In this document: positions 1 to 6,463 of the stretch, piece after piece
Position numbering within the stretch: the first letter of the stretch is position 1
How the letters are laid out: every line of letters begins with the position of its first letter
NCBI GenBank assembly: GCA_030672465.1
Contig: DAOVGJ010000044.1
Span: 1-12,784 of the forward strand
Reading direction: 5' to 3'
DNA: 12,784 bases
From: Pseudomonadota bacterium
GTDB lineage: Bacteria > Desulfobacterota > BSN033 > WVXP01 > G020346125
Notes under the pieces: generated by a model
Database searches by the model: none
Told to the model about the DNA's origin: nothing
The model's input: only the letters and a program-made list of their open reading frames with translations
Made by a program: the position numbers and the translations under genes

Positions 1-139
1 AAAGTCTAAATCAGACGGCAAAGAAAAAAGATCCAGATGCAAGGCGCGCAAATCCTGAGGAATGAGGCGTACATAGAAGTACGCTGCAGTGACGAAGGAT
101 GAAGCGGAACGCAGCAGATGGACTTTTTACGAAGCCGTC
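1..139. repeat. Palindrome-bearing intergenic repeat (Desulfobacterota-like), possibly truncated at the window edge
   Basis: No ORF of interest covers this stretch. It contains a perfect hairpin, GCGTAC (67-72) and GTACGC (79-84) around the loop ATAGAA. Two further short complementary pairs span the block: AAAGTC (1-6) with GACTTT (121-126), and GACGGC (14-19) with GCCGTC (134-139). From memory, very similar blocks (a 'GAGGAATGAGGCGTAC' hairpin followed by 'GACGAAGGATGAAGCG' and ending 'GACTTTTTACGA') recur between genes in sulfate-reducing Desulfobacterota. That is recollection, not a search. There is only one copy in this window, so its repetitive nature cannot be shown here. The left end may continue outside the window. 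Confidence 0.5.
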
Positions 140-153
140 AATTAAAAATATAA

Positions 154-202
154 ACCGTTCACCTTAACATTTCCACCCTATTGGGATAGAGGAGTGAACG
201 GT
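154..202 (+). promoter_or_regulatory. Inverted repeat abutting the ribosome binding site of the MBL-fold gene
   Basis: ACCGTTCAC (154-162) and GTGAACGGT (194-202) form a perfect 9-bp inverted repeat. Inside it lies a small hairpin, CTAT (178-181) and ATAG (186-189) around TGGG. The right arm ends one base before the Shine-Dalgarno GGAGGT (203-208) of the gene starting at 220. As RNA it would be a leader stem next to the ribosome site; as DNA it could be an operator. No metabolite-sensing family was recognised, so function is inference. Confidence 0.4.
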
Positions 203-219
203 GGAGGTATTTCGGCCCC

Positions 220-885
220 ATGATCATAGAAGAGGACTTCTTCTACTATCCGTGGGAAAATCCCTTTGAGAATAATTGTAATAGCTATATCATCGGAGGA
301 GATGTTACTGTCCTCGTCGATGTTGGCCACCTCAAACACCTTGGAAGGCTATTGGCCTCCATGGAGGAAGACGGCCTCAGCCCCCAGGACCTGGACCTCA
401 TCATTAGCACCCATTGCCATCCGGATCACTTCGAAGCCCTTTCGCAATTCATGGAATCCAAGGTCCTCATGGCCATGCATCGAGAGGAAGAACGATACCT
501 GAAAGATCATGGAAAAACACTCTACGAGATGATGGGGACAACATCCCCCCGCTACAGGGCCGACTTCTACCTGGAGGAGGGAATCCTTAAGATAGGGACG
601 ATCGACCTGCAGGTCTACCACACCCCTGGACACTCCCCGGGCTCCCTCTGTCTCTATTGGCCGAAAAAGAAAGCGCTCATCTCAGGGGACGTGGTATTTT
701 GTGGCGGCGTGGGGAGGACGGATTTTACCGGGGGCAATGCCAACCAATTGAAGCACAGTATTCAGAGGTTATCTCAACTGGATACCGAGATCTTCCTTCC
801 CGGACATGGAGAGATCATCATGGGGAGGGAATCAGTGCTGCAGAATTTCAATTTTATCCGACAAAATTACTTCCCCATTTTATGA
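220..885 (+). CDS. MBL-fold metallo-hydrolase, glyoxalase II-like
   Basis: A complete 221-residue metallo-beta-lactamase-fold hydrolase. All expected metal-binding positions are visible: THCHPDH (H65, H67, D69, H70), H138 in HTPGHSPGS, D157 in LISGDVVF, and H196 in LPGHGE. This is the binuclear pattern of glyoxalase II and related thioester or lactone hydrolases; the substrate cannot be read from sequence. There is no signal peptide or membrane segment, so it is probably cytoplasmic. The ATG at 220 follows GGAGGT at 203-208 with 11 bases between; the GTGs at 194 and 201 are out of frame. It is the only plus-strand gene in the left 9 kb and is monocistronic. Its last 6 bases overlap the convergent gene at 880: the TTA leucine codon here is that gene's TAA stop read backwards. 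A 9-bp inverted repeat directly precedes its ribosome site. It is unrelated in detail to the second MBL protein at 5546. Confidence 0.9.
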   Translation: MIIEEDFFYYPWENPFENNCNSYIIGGDVTVLVDVGHLKHLGRLLASMEEDGLSPQDLDLIISTHCHPDHFEALSQFMESKVLMAMHREEERYLKDHGKTLYEMMGTTSPRYRADFYLEEGILKIGTIDLQVYHTPGHSPGSLCLYWPKKKALISGDVVFCGGVGRTDFTGGNANQLKHSIQRLSQLDTEIFLPGHGEIIMGRESVLQNFNFIRQNYFPIL

Positions 886-1422
886 ATTCAGCAACTCCTC
901 CTTCAATGCTTCCAATCGATCCCCGTAATCCCTTTGAAGCCCTTCCATGGCCTCAATCCACTCCCTTTTCCCATCAAGGGTTGGTTGAACCGCCGACCCG
1001 GATATTCCCATGGCGGTCAACCTGCGGCGAAAAACCTCCTCGATTTCCCTCGCCCTTGTGTCCCTGGAGGCCTTATACTCCGATGCCAAAAGGTGAAGCT
1101 TTTCCAGGATTTTCGCCACCGCTTTCCCCTTCATAGTTTCAATTCCCGTGATGATCTCGCCGTTATCCTTGGACAGGTCAATGGCATCCAACAGCTGAAG
1201 AAGGAGCTCCCTCTTGACGACCTCCCTCTCCTCTACCCGGAGCCCCTCCAACTCCTTCTTAAGGTATTCCTGATTCCCCTGGGCATCCATATACCTATGG
1301 AAGATCGTGTGGATTTCGGAAGTCAGTTCTTCTCTCTTAATCCTCTCCTTATCCCTGGAGGTGATCTCCATGCCTTTTGTTTTTTCCATTACAATATCCC
1401 ACGTGCTTTTGATCTCCCCCAT
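880..1422 (-). CDS. Conserved hypothetical charged helical protein
   Basis: A 180-residue protein, very rich in Glu, Lys and Arg and lacking Cys, predicted by eye to be almost entirely helical with coiled-coil stretches around residues 25-80 and 140-178. No catalytic motif, signal peptide or membrane segment is visible. The N-terminus MGEIKSTWDIVMEKTK resembles a family I recall as 'hypothetical protein' in many Desulfobacterota genomes, with no known function. ATG at 1422 is preceded by GGAGG with 8 bases of spacing, which supports this start. It follows the small acidic gene at 1487-1738 by 64 bases on the same strand, so the two may be cotranscribed. The stop codon overlaps the end of the convergent MBL gene by 6 bases. 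Confidence 0.75.
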   Translation of the reverse strand: MGEIKSTWDIVMEKTKGMEITSRDKERIKREELTSEIHTIFHRYMDAQGNQEYLKKELEGLRVEEREVVKRELLLQLLDAIDLSKDNGEIITGIETMKGKAVAKILEKLHLLASEYKASRDTRAREIEEVFRRRLTAMGISGSAVQPTLDGKREWIEAMEGLQRDYGDRLEALKEELLNS

Positions 1423-1486
1423 ATTTTGGGCCTCCGTTTAAAACGATTTCCCCATCGGGCAGCTCACCCTCTCGATTCCAAAGGAT

Positions 1487-1738
1487 TCATGATTCCAACG
1501 CGATATCCTCTATCAAGCCCTTAGCCTCTTCTAGGCTGCTCACTATCTCTTCATAGTAATCGACCTTCTCCTGGTGTTCATCAATATCCTCAGAATCCTC
1601 GGGCAGGAGGCTTACGCTCTCCCTCCAGTCTTCCAATAGGTTTTCTATATCCAGGATGAGGTTTTCCAAGTTTTGCTTCACCGCCTCAAGATTTTCAGAG
1701 GCGGAAGATAGATACTCTCTTCTTTCAGTTACTCCCAC
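1487..1738 (-). CDS. Small acidic coiled-coil hypothetical protein
   Basis: An 83-residue, strongly acidic protein with heptad-like spacing of Leu/Ile/Val (around ENLEAVKQNLENLILDIENL) followed by a second acidic helix; probably a short helical hairpin. No known domain was recognised. The start is GTG at 1738. An AAGGGG purine run lies about 8 bases upstream, and no better ATG is present. It precedes the 180-residue helical protein on the same strand, and both are charged and helical, so they could be partners; that is inference. It is short, but the codon pattern, Shine-Dalgarno and operon-like spacing favour a real gene. Confidence 0.6.
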   Translation of the reverse strand: MGVTERREYLSSASENLEAVKQNLENLILDIENLLEDWRESVSLLPEDSEDIDEHQEKVDYYEEIVSSLEEAKGLIEDIALES

Positions 1739-1926
1739 CGTATTTCCCCTTCCAAAGACGTTTTCATCTCATGAGCCTATGATATCCCGGAGCACCGGGT
1801 GAATCCACGAGAACAGAATCGGATATCCCTCCTCCTATTCGTCGTCTCCCTAAACCTTTCCCCCATTTCCCCGAGTCGGGCCATGGGTTCACCCTAGACG
1901 GTCGACCTGGTTCCGATCGAATCCCT

Positions 1927-2244
1927 TCATGATACGGTAAAGCCTCCCATCCCATCCCCCTCAATAAGCCCCTTCCTCTCCAGTTTGCGTAACAGTTTGA
2001 GGTACGCCCTTCCCTCCCCTTCCAACACCTCTATTCTCGATGTGAGCTGAAGGATAAATTTGGGGATGACGAGACCTATGATAATGAGCTGTGTCAGGGA
2101 AACAAGTGCAAACAAGCTCGCCACCCCTTCGCCGTGTTTGAGGATCACGTTGCCAGCTATGATGAAATACCAAGCCACGGGGGGGAAATAGTAAAAGTAC
2201 CAATATCGATAGAGATGTTCTTCAATCCACATTATTCGAAGCAC
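1927..2244 (-). CDS. Small two-helix membrane protein, hypothetical
   Basis: A 105-residue protein with two hydrophobic segments, about residues 14-36 (aromatic-rich, YWYFYYFPPVAWYF) and 41-65 (ALVSLTQLIIIGLVIP). A charged cytoplasmic-type tail of about 40 residues follows, rich in Arg, Lys and Glu and likely helical. No family was recognised. The start is GTG at 2244; GGAGGTGA lies 12 bases upstream and overlaps the stop codon of the nuclease gene. An in-frame ATG at 2232 is the alternative but is further from the ribosome site. Only 10 bases separate it from the PD-(D/E)XK nuclease, so the two are almost certainly cotranscribed and probably translationally coupled. A functional link between them is inferred from this arrangement only. 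Confidence 0.7.
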   Translation of the reverse strand: MLRIMWIEEHLYRYWYFYYFPPVAWYFIIAGNVILKHGEGVASLFALVSLTQLIIIGLVIPKFILQLTSRIEVLEGEGRAYLKLLRKLERKGLIEGDGMGGFTVS

Positions 2245-2254
2245 CCTGTATTAT

Positions 2255-3166
2255 TCACCTCCCCTTACAGATTTTTCTAAAATTACACACATCGCTAATC
2301 CGTTTATCATCGACAGGTTTGAAGAACGATTCGTCCTTTGGAATATTAGCCTCCACATCGATGAGGAGAGATCTCATGTCGGCAATACTTCCACGAATGT
2401 AACCCTTTATGTCCTCGATGTTCCTCCCTGTGACGAAGAAGTCCTTTGGAGTATCGGTAGACAGGTTATACTCGATGTTCTTTATCTTCGCGGGATCGAC
2501 CCTCCACTTCTCCAACACATACAGGGCATAACAGGATAATTGAATGGAGTTATTCTCAATGGTGCTCGTTCCAGTCTTCCAATCGATAATAGTGATGCCT
2601 GAATCTGATCTGAAACAACAATCCATAACCACCCAGATTTTTACTCCCTCGAATATGAAATGGGAAAATTGCTCCGTCTCCAGCCAATGGCCCGGGGGGA
2701 TCTCTTTTAGCTCCCGGAATATCTCCGAATCGTAGAAATTCCTCAGGCACAATTCCACATTCTGGGCCGTCTTCCTCCATAACTCATCGGGGATACCCAG
2801 ATCGTATTCGTGCTCAAAGAGGGCACAGCTCTTGGGTCTCCGAAGGTAATGCTTCACCTTGGAAGACTTGAAGTCGGCCCTCATCCTGTTGAGGGTGATG
2901 GAGATGACCTGATCTATATCAAGGACGGGAATCCCCCTCTGCAGATTCTTAATGGTCCGTTCTATGCACTGATGGACCTTTTCGCCGGCCCACATTTGCC
3001 GAGTCTTCAGATTTTTCAGGATGTAGATTTGACGGGTGCGTAAAGGGGCATCATCCAGCCAGCCATTCCAGTATCCGTAGTAATTGAAATAATACTGTCT
3101 GAGGCAGGTTTGAAAACTTTCATCCCTGGATTTGGACCACGAAAATTCGTTTTTGAATTCCTTCAT
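2255..3166 (-). CDS. PD-(D/E)XK nuclease family protein, RecB/Cas4-like
   Basis: A 303-residue stand-alone nuclease-fold protein. The order of motifs matches the RecB/AddB/Cas4-type PD-(D/E)XK superfamily. The N-terminus has FSWSKSRDESFQTCLRQYYF, with C21 where the first Fe-S cysteine is expected. H65 lies in GEKVH, D182 follows a beta-strand (KIWVVMD), and IIDWKTGT supplies D195 and K197. A QxxxY motif follows (Q209, Y213). The C-terminus ends VCNFRKICKGR, with C294 and C300. AddB/RecB-type proteins normally have C-x2-C-x5-C here; this one has Ser (S291) where the first would be, so only three of four cluster ligands are seen. It is therefore probably an exonuclease or DNA-processing enzyme with a weakened or absent Fe-S cluster. 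No helicase or cas genes are adjacent. The ATG at 3166 has no strong Shine-Dalgarno; a promoter candidate lies at 3205-3233. The next gene encodes a membrane protein 10 bases downstream. Confidence 0.75.
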   Translation of the reverse strand: MKEFKNEFSWSKSRDESFQTCLRQYYFNYYGYWNGWLDDAPLRTRQIYILKNLKTRQMWAGEKVHQCIERTIKNLQRGIPVLDIDQVISITLNRMRADFKSSKVKHYLRRPKSCALFEHEYDLGIPDELWRKTAQNVELCLRNFYDSEIFRELKEIPPGHWLETEQFSHFIFEGVKIWVVMDCCFRSDSGITIIDWKTGTSTIENNSIQLSCYALYVLEKWRVDPAKIKNIEYNLSTDTPKDFFVTGRNIEDIKGYIRGSIADMRSLLIDVEANIPKDESFFKPVDDKRISDVCNFRKICKGR

Positions 3167-3204
3167 ATTAAGGGATCCAACTCAAACGTTTCTCAACAAG
3201 AAAA

Positions 3205-3233
3205 ATTTTAGCGGATTCTCTCCGTGTCCACAA
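3205..3233 (-). promoter_or_regulatory. Candidate sigma70-type promoter for the PD-(D/E)XK nuclease unit
   Basis: Read on the minus strand: TTGTGG (3233-3228), a 17-base spacer, then TAAAAT (3210-3205), about 40 bases before the ATG at 3166. The -10 is a 5/6 match to consensus and the -35 matches only at TTG. The -35 lies 11 bases outside the arm of palindromic element A, the same relation seen for elements B and C. Confidence 0.4.
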
Positions 3234-3242
3234 TGAAAAAGT

Positions 3243-3474
3243 TACTGGAGTTTCCGAAGTTTCAAGGGAACACCGTTGTCCCTGAGCGTAATTTGCCAGA
3301 GAAGTGGGGTACCCATCGAGGGTGAGCAGGGAGGGGAAGGCCGGCCCTTCAGAGGCCGGAAGGGGCAAGAATTCCCCGCCTGCGAACCCCGAAAGGGTCA
3401 CTTTGAAGGCATGGAAGCGAAGGGACAATGGTGTTCGCTTATCAAACATAAAAATTTTCTATAATCAACAGGTT
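3243..3474. repeat. Palindromic element A (MITE-like), fills the 355-bp gap between nuclease and EamA genes
   Basis: Left arm: TACTGGAGTTTCCGAAGTTT and onward, with the motif GAACACCGTTGTCC at 3268-3281. Right arm: GGACAATGGTGTTC at 3423-3436, the inverse of the left motif at 13 of 14 bases, continuing to ACAGGTT at 3474. The interior (3282-3422) folds on itself. CCGGCC (3341-3346) pairs with GGCCGG (3354-3359), and 3320-3338 is largely complementary to 3372-3390. Both arms closely match element B at 5211-5543, while the interiors do not match. No credible ORF lies inside. It sits 47 bases beyond the EamA stop codon, so on the EamA transcript it would form a large terminal hairpin. A non-autonomous transposon-like element is the simplest reading, and a shared regulatory region is the alternative. 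Confidence 0.6.
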
Positions 3475-3521
3475 AGAGAAACACTGTCAATAAAAGTCAG
3501 GAAACTCCATAAAAGCTAGGA

Positions 3522-3947
3522 TTACCTCCGAATAATAATGATCCCCACTATTATCATGATCGCACCGACCAGTCTCTCCCAGCTTACCCTTTCCGAAAAC
3601 AAGAACAGGCCGCCCATAAGGGCAACTAATGGAAATGCCGAGGCGATGGGGATCACTCGGGAGATCATTCCGTATTTAATGGCGTAGAAATAGGTGAGAT
3701 GGCCTAAGAGAGAGGCCAAAATCCCCTCCGAGCAGATCAGGGCCCAGGTTGATAGCTCGATCCGGAATAGTTGATGGATGTGTCCGGTCACAATTACCCA
3801 GATCAACATGATGAGGCTGATAACGAAGCTCCTCATCGCCAGTCCCATCCAGGGATCGATCCTCAGCATAGCGCCTTTACCGAAAATGGGAGCAACCCCC
3901 CAACAAATCATGGTGGCCAAAGCGAACATAAAAGGGGAAATTTTCAC
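3522..3947 (-). CDS. EamA-type (DMT superfamily) transporter, single-domain
   Basis: A 141-residue integral membrane protein with about five hydrophobic helices (residues ~5-27, 33-54, 68-92, 98-118, 124-139) and a typical EamA pattern: CWGVAPIFGKGA near the start, a helix ending YFYAIKYG, then VIPIASAFPLVALMGGLFLF and the final ERLVGAIMIIVGIIII. Most DMT transporters have two EamA repeats (about 300 residues). This one has a single repeat and would have to act as a dimer or partner with another half; short EamA proteins of this size are known. The substrate is unknown. The start is GTG at 3947 with AAGGAG about 8 bases upstream, a strong ribosome site. The gene stands alone, with 228 bases to the upstream GGDEF gene and element A just beyond its stop. 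Confidence 0.85.
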   Translation of the reverse strand: MKISPFMFALATMICWGVAPIFGKGAMLRIDPWMGLAMRSFVISLIMLIWVIVTGHIHQLFRIELSTWALICSEGILASLLGHLTYFYAIKYGMISRVIPIASAFPLVALMGGLFLFSERVSWERLVGAIMIIVGIIIIRR

Positions 3948-4175
3948 GAAATCACTCCTTTCCCCGGAAAATGAGTTTCCCCCTTTTTACCCCATTTGTA
4001 TGAGCGCTCGAGGGAAGGGGATAGGGGTAGGCTATCGCACTCGGTTTTCGCATCTTTTCGCCCAATAGGGAACAAAGAGGGGTTTCCGGTGAAGCACTGA
4101 AATGGTAACATAAAAGGGAAACGGGAGGAACCGTCACCGAGGATGATGTCTTCGGCTCCAGCGGCTCGATGGATT

Positions 4176-5132
4176 TTAGGGGGAGGGTGGAAAGAAACAG
4201 TCCTTTCCCGCCTTTTTGGCCTCGAGAAGGTATTTATCCGCCTTGATGATCAAATCGTTTTTGGTGTTGGCATCGGTAGGATATCCGGCTAGGCCGAGGC
4301 TGATCGTCAACCTTTCCTCGACGGTGCTTTCATAAATCGGAATCTTCATCTCCCTCACCTTACTCACCAAACGTCTTGCGAGATGGACTGCGTTCTTTCC
4401 GCTGGTTTCCGGAGTGATGACGGCGAACTCCTCCCCCCCATATCGACATATATAATCAACCCTTCTACAATTTTCCCTAAAAAGCCTCGCGATATCCTGA
4501 AGGGCCTTATCCCCTGCCGGATGGCCGAAGGAATCATTGAATCGTTTAAAGGCGTCGATATCGATCATGAGCAGGCTGAGGGGATGTTCGTAACGGACGG
4601 CTCGGGCCACCTCTTGAGTTAGGAGTTCATGGAAGTGACGGTGATTATATAAATCCGTAAGGCCATCGATGATGGAGAGGTATTGATAAAATTCCCTCTT
4701 CTTTCTCTCGGCGAACAAAAGCTCCCTGGTCTCAATAACGGCCCTCTGTCGACTCAATGCATCGCTAATATGCTCCATCATCTCTTCTATTTTGAGGGGT
4801 TTCATCATATAAGCATTGGCCCCGGCATTCAAGGCGTCCACCGAATTATCCAGAGAGGGGTTACCCGTTATAAAGATCACCGAGGTATCGGGATGGATGC
4901 TTTTGATCACCTTTAAGAATTCCAAACCCGTCATATCGGGAAGTTCAACCTCAACCACGGCAACGTTATAGAAAAACTCCTTGACCTTGTCTATTGCCTC
5001 CTTCCCATTTGGCGCTACATCGGTAAAATACCCGGCTTCCTGAAGCCTTTCCATCAAGCTCCGGCGAATCTCCTCGTCTTCGTCGACAACCAGGGCATTC
5101 ACCCTCTTTCCCTTGTCCCTTTCATCCTCCAT
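4176..5132 (-). CDS. Diguanylate cyclase: receiver domain fused to GGDEF
   Basis: A 318-residue signalling protein that makes c-di-GMP from two GTP. Residues about 8-125 are a CheY-like receiver, residues about 135-150 a linking helix, and residues about 152-312 a GGDEF domain. The cyclase site is intact: metal-binding D191 in MIDIDAFKRFND, GHPAGD, and signature GGEEF at 232-236. An I-site RRVD (223-226) lies five residues before it, implying product inhibition. The receiver has the acidic pocket (VVDEDEE), T89 (FITGN) and K111 (MMKPL), but the phospho-acceptor position, four residues before the Pro of ELPDMTG, is Glu (E61) instead of Asp. Phosphorylation is therefore unlikely, and Glu may mimic the active state. 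Start choice: ATG at 5132 has GGGGAG about 6 bases upstream; an in-frame GTG at 5150 would add six residues but has a poor ribosome site. It appears monocistronic; no kinase gene is adjacent. Confidence 0.9.
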   Translation of the reverse strand: MEDERDKGKRVNALVVDEDEEIRRSLMERLQEAGYFTDVAPNGKEAIDKVKEFFYNVAVVEVELPDMTGLEFLKVIKSIHPDTSVIFITGNPSLDNSVDALNAGANAYMMKPLKIEEMMEHISDALSRQRAVIETRELLFAERKKREFYQYLSIIDGLTDLYNHRHFHELLTQEVARAVRYEHPLSLLMIDIDAFKRFNDSFGHPAGDKALQDIARLFRENCRRVDYICRYGGEEFAVITPETSGKNAVHLARRLVSKVREMKIPIYESTVEERLTISLGLAGYPTDANTKNDLIIKADKYLLEAKKAGKDCFFPPSP

Positions 5133-5171
5133 ATCCGACTCCCCACGCACTTATTGGATAAAGCATCCTTA

Positions 5172-5201
5172 ATTTTTCCCCTAATTTTCCTGAAAAGTCA
5201 A
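5172..5201 (-). promoter_or_regulatory. Possible promoter for the GGDEF gene beside element B
   Basis: TTGACT on the minus strand (5201-5196) is a 5/6 match to a -35 box and lies 11 bases outside the element B arm. The best -10 is only AAAAAT (5177-5172) at an 18-base spacing, which is weak. It is reported because the -35 position mirrors elements A and C. Confidence 0.25.
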
Positions 5202-5210
5202 ATTATTTCC

Positions 5211-5543
5211 TACTGAAGCTTCCTAAGTTTCTGGAGAACACCGTTGTCCATGAGCGAAATCTGCTGAAGAAGGGTCGCGTTCGAATAGGTCGTTGCCCTG
5301 GTTCCCTGGAGCGAACATTAAGGGATTTTGGCTAACCATTCTTAGTGAAGCGAAACGGCTGCAAATCCAATGTGTGAGCCGGGAGGGCGAGTTTTGGATT
5401 TGCAGTGAAGCAAACTTTAGAATGGTCCAAAATTCTTTTCAGTAAGCAAAAGGGAACTTGGGCAAAAGACCCTAAAGCACTGGAACGAAAGGACAATGGT
5501 GTTCGCTTATGAAAATTTAATTTCCTATATAGTCAAACAGGTT
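5211..5543. repeat. Palindromic element B (MITE-like), fills most of the gap between GGDEF and MBL genes
   Basis: Left arm: TACTGAAGCTTCCTAAGTTT and onward, with GAACACCGTTGTCC at 5236-5249. Right arm: GGACAATGGTGTTC at 5491-5504, running to ACAGGTT at 5543. The interior is a series of nested pairs. TTGCCCTGGTTCCC (5293-5306) pairs with 5452-5465 at 12 of 14 positions. ATTTTGG...ACCATTCT (5325-5342) pairs with 5419-5433 apart from a 3-base bulge. TGCAAATCCAA (5360-5370) pairs perfectly with 5394-5404. This makes a fold-back of about 270 bases. The arms match element A, with nearly identical right arms, but the interior differs. It ends 2 bases before the stop codon of the MBL gene, so the message of that operon would end in this hairpin. 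No coding capacity was seen. Confidence 0.65.
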
Positions 5544-5545
5544 TT

Positions 5546-6463
5546 CTACGCAACATGCTGGGAAATATCGCTATCGACGATATTATCAACTATGGACTTT
5601 ACGACTCGCAGAAAGATCTCTTTGGGAATATCCACCGTTTTTACCTCAGCATAAATCCGATCACAGAGTTCCGTCGTAACTCGCTCCCGATCCCCCGTTT
5701 CCCCGAAACGCTTGATCACCTCCTGTCTCAGTTGCTCGGCGGCACGCATCGTCTTTGAGATAAATTCCCTTCCATCCTTACCCATAAAAACGCCATTTCG
5801 AGCGGCACAGAGGCTTTCAACGTCATATTCGTTGAGCTTTGCCAGGGACCGCTGAAATTGGATGAAGTTTTCATTCCCGATGGGATAGATGATTCCCCTT
5901 TCGTTGGGGATTCCCGCGGCATCCGAGGCAAAGAGCGCCCTTATCTTGCCCACGTAGGCTGCAATGGAACATGAACTGTGGCCCGGGACCTCTGTAAATT
6001 CGACGATGAGCCCGTTGCCCAAATCAACCCTGTCCCCTTCCTTAATGACCCGGTCCACCGGGATTTCGTCGAAGTCCAAATTGAATTCTGCCGCCTCCCG
6101 CTGCATTCCATAATATTCGATCATTGCCCGATTTCGTTCCCTGATGAAATGGATCGCCTTCTCTTTTCCATAGACTTCCTTGGTCCTGGCCGACGCCAAC
6201 ACCTCTATCTGAGGCAACCTCCTCTTAAAAAAGGGCACCACCCCGCAATGATCGAAATGGGAATGGAGAATGAGGAACTTGGTAATCTTCGATTGATCGA
6301 CCCCCCTCTCATCCAACTGCCGTAGCAATGTCGGTACTACATAGCTCATTCCCCCCTCGATGAACATATACTCCCTTCCCTTCAAAAGGTATACGCACAT
6401 GTCGGTAGTTCCTAAATACTCGATTTCTTCGCTCACCTTCTGCGGTTCCCTTATCCACATCAT
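5546..6463 (-). CDS. MBL-fold hydrolase with altered last metal ligand
   Basis: A 305-residue metallo-beta-lactamase-fold protein. It has HSHFDH (H67, H69, D71, H72), H162 in VPGHSSCS and D181 in ASDAAG, followed by a C-terminal helical region (residues ~230-305) not found in glyoxalase II. Where the family usually has a final His before Gly (as in ...HYG or ...HHG), this protein reads LCAARNGVF, with R222 and N223. The second metal site may therefore be incomplete or use another ligand. The substrate is unknown, and a redox or lactonase role cannot be chosen. Two adjacent ATGs (6463 and 6460) follow AGGAGG at 3 and 6 bases, so the second may be the true start. The stop TGA of the upstream exported-protein gene lies inside this ATGATG, indicating translational coupling. 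It is the last gene of the operon from 8982 and ends against element B. Confidence 0.8.
   Translation of the reverse strand: MMWIREPQKVSEEIEYLGTTDMCVYLLKGREYMFIEGGMSYVVPTLLRQLDERGVDQSKITKFLILHSHFDHCGVVPFFKRRLPQIEVLASARTKEVYGKEKAIHFIRERNRAMIEYYGMQREAAEFNLDFDEIPVDRVIKEGDRVDLGNGLIVEFTEVPGHSSCSIAAYVGKIRALFASDAAGIPNERGIIYPIGNENFIQFQRSLAKLNEYDVESLCAARNGVFMGKDGREFISKTMRAAEQLRQEVIKRFGETGDRERVTTELCDRIYAEVKTVDIPKEIFLRVVKSIVDNIVDSDISQHVA

Noticed and set aside
934..1524. 196-codon plus-strand frame over the 180-residue helical protein
   Set aside because: Leu/Pro/Phe-rich shadow. The minus-strand frame has a strong ribosome site (GGAGG at 8 bases) and a recognisable family N-terminus.
1764..1964. 66-codon minus-strand open frame between the acidic protein and the membrane protein genes
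   Set aside because: Composition rich in Gly, Arg and Pro without any domain look, no convincing ribosome site, and it overlaps the end of the better-supported gene at 1927. Treated as intergenic, which otherwise holds only a short CCCGG-AGCA-CCGGG hairpin (1786-1799) with no T tract.
2255..3166. Interpretation of the PD-(D/E)XK protein as Cas4 with a nearby CRISPR
   Set aside because: No regularly spaced direct repeats were found on either strand and no other cas gene is present; length and the N-terminal Cys region fit RecB/AddB-like nucleases at least as well.
3168..3449. 93-codon minus-strand open frame and two plus-strand frames across element A
   Set aside because: They lie inside the palindromic element; the translated sequence has no family resemblance, and open frames are expected in GC-rich inverted repeats.
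3952..4137. 61-codon open frame in the 228-base gap between the EamA and GGDEF genes
   Set aside because: No ribosome site, no recognisable protein. The gap shows only weak partial inverted repeats (CGGTGA 4087-4092 with TCACCG 4134-4139; ACGG/CCGT at 4121-4134), too short to call a terminator.
3243..5543. Interpretation of elements A and B as integron attC sites
   Set aside because: The palindromic form and a GTTAGAG near 3472 suggested it, but there is no conserved R''/L'' spacing, no integrase, and the genes between them are not cassette-like.
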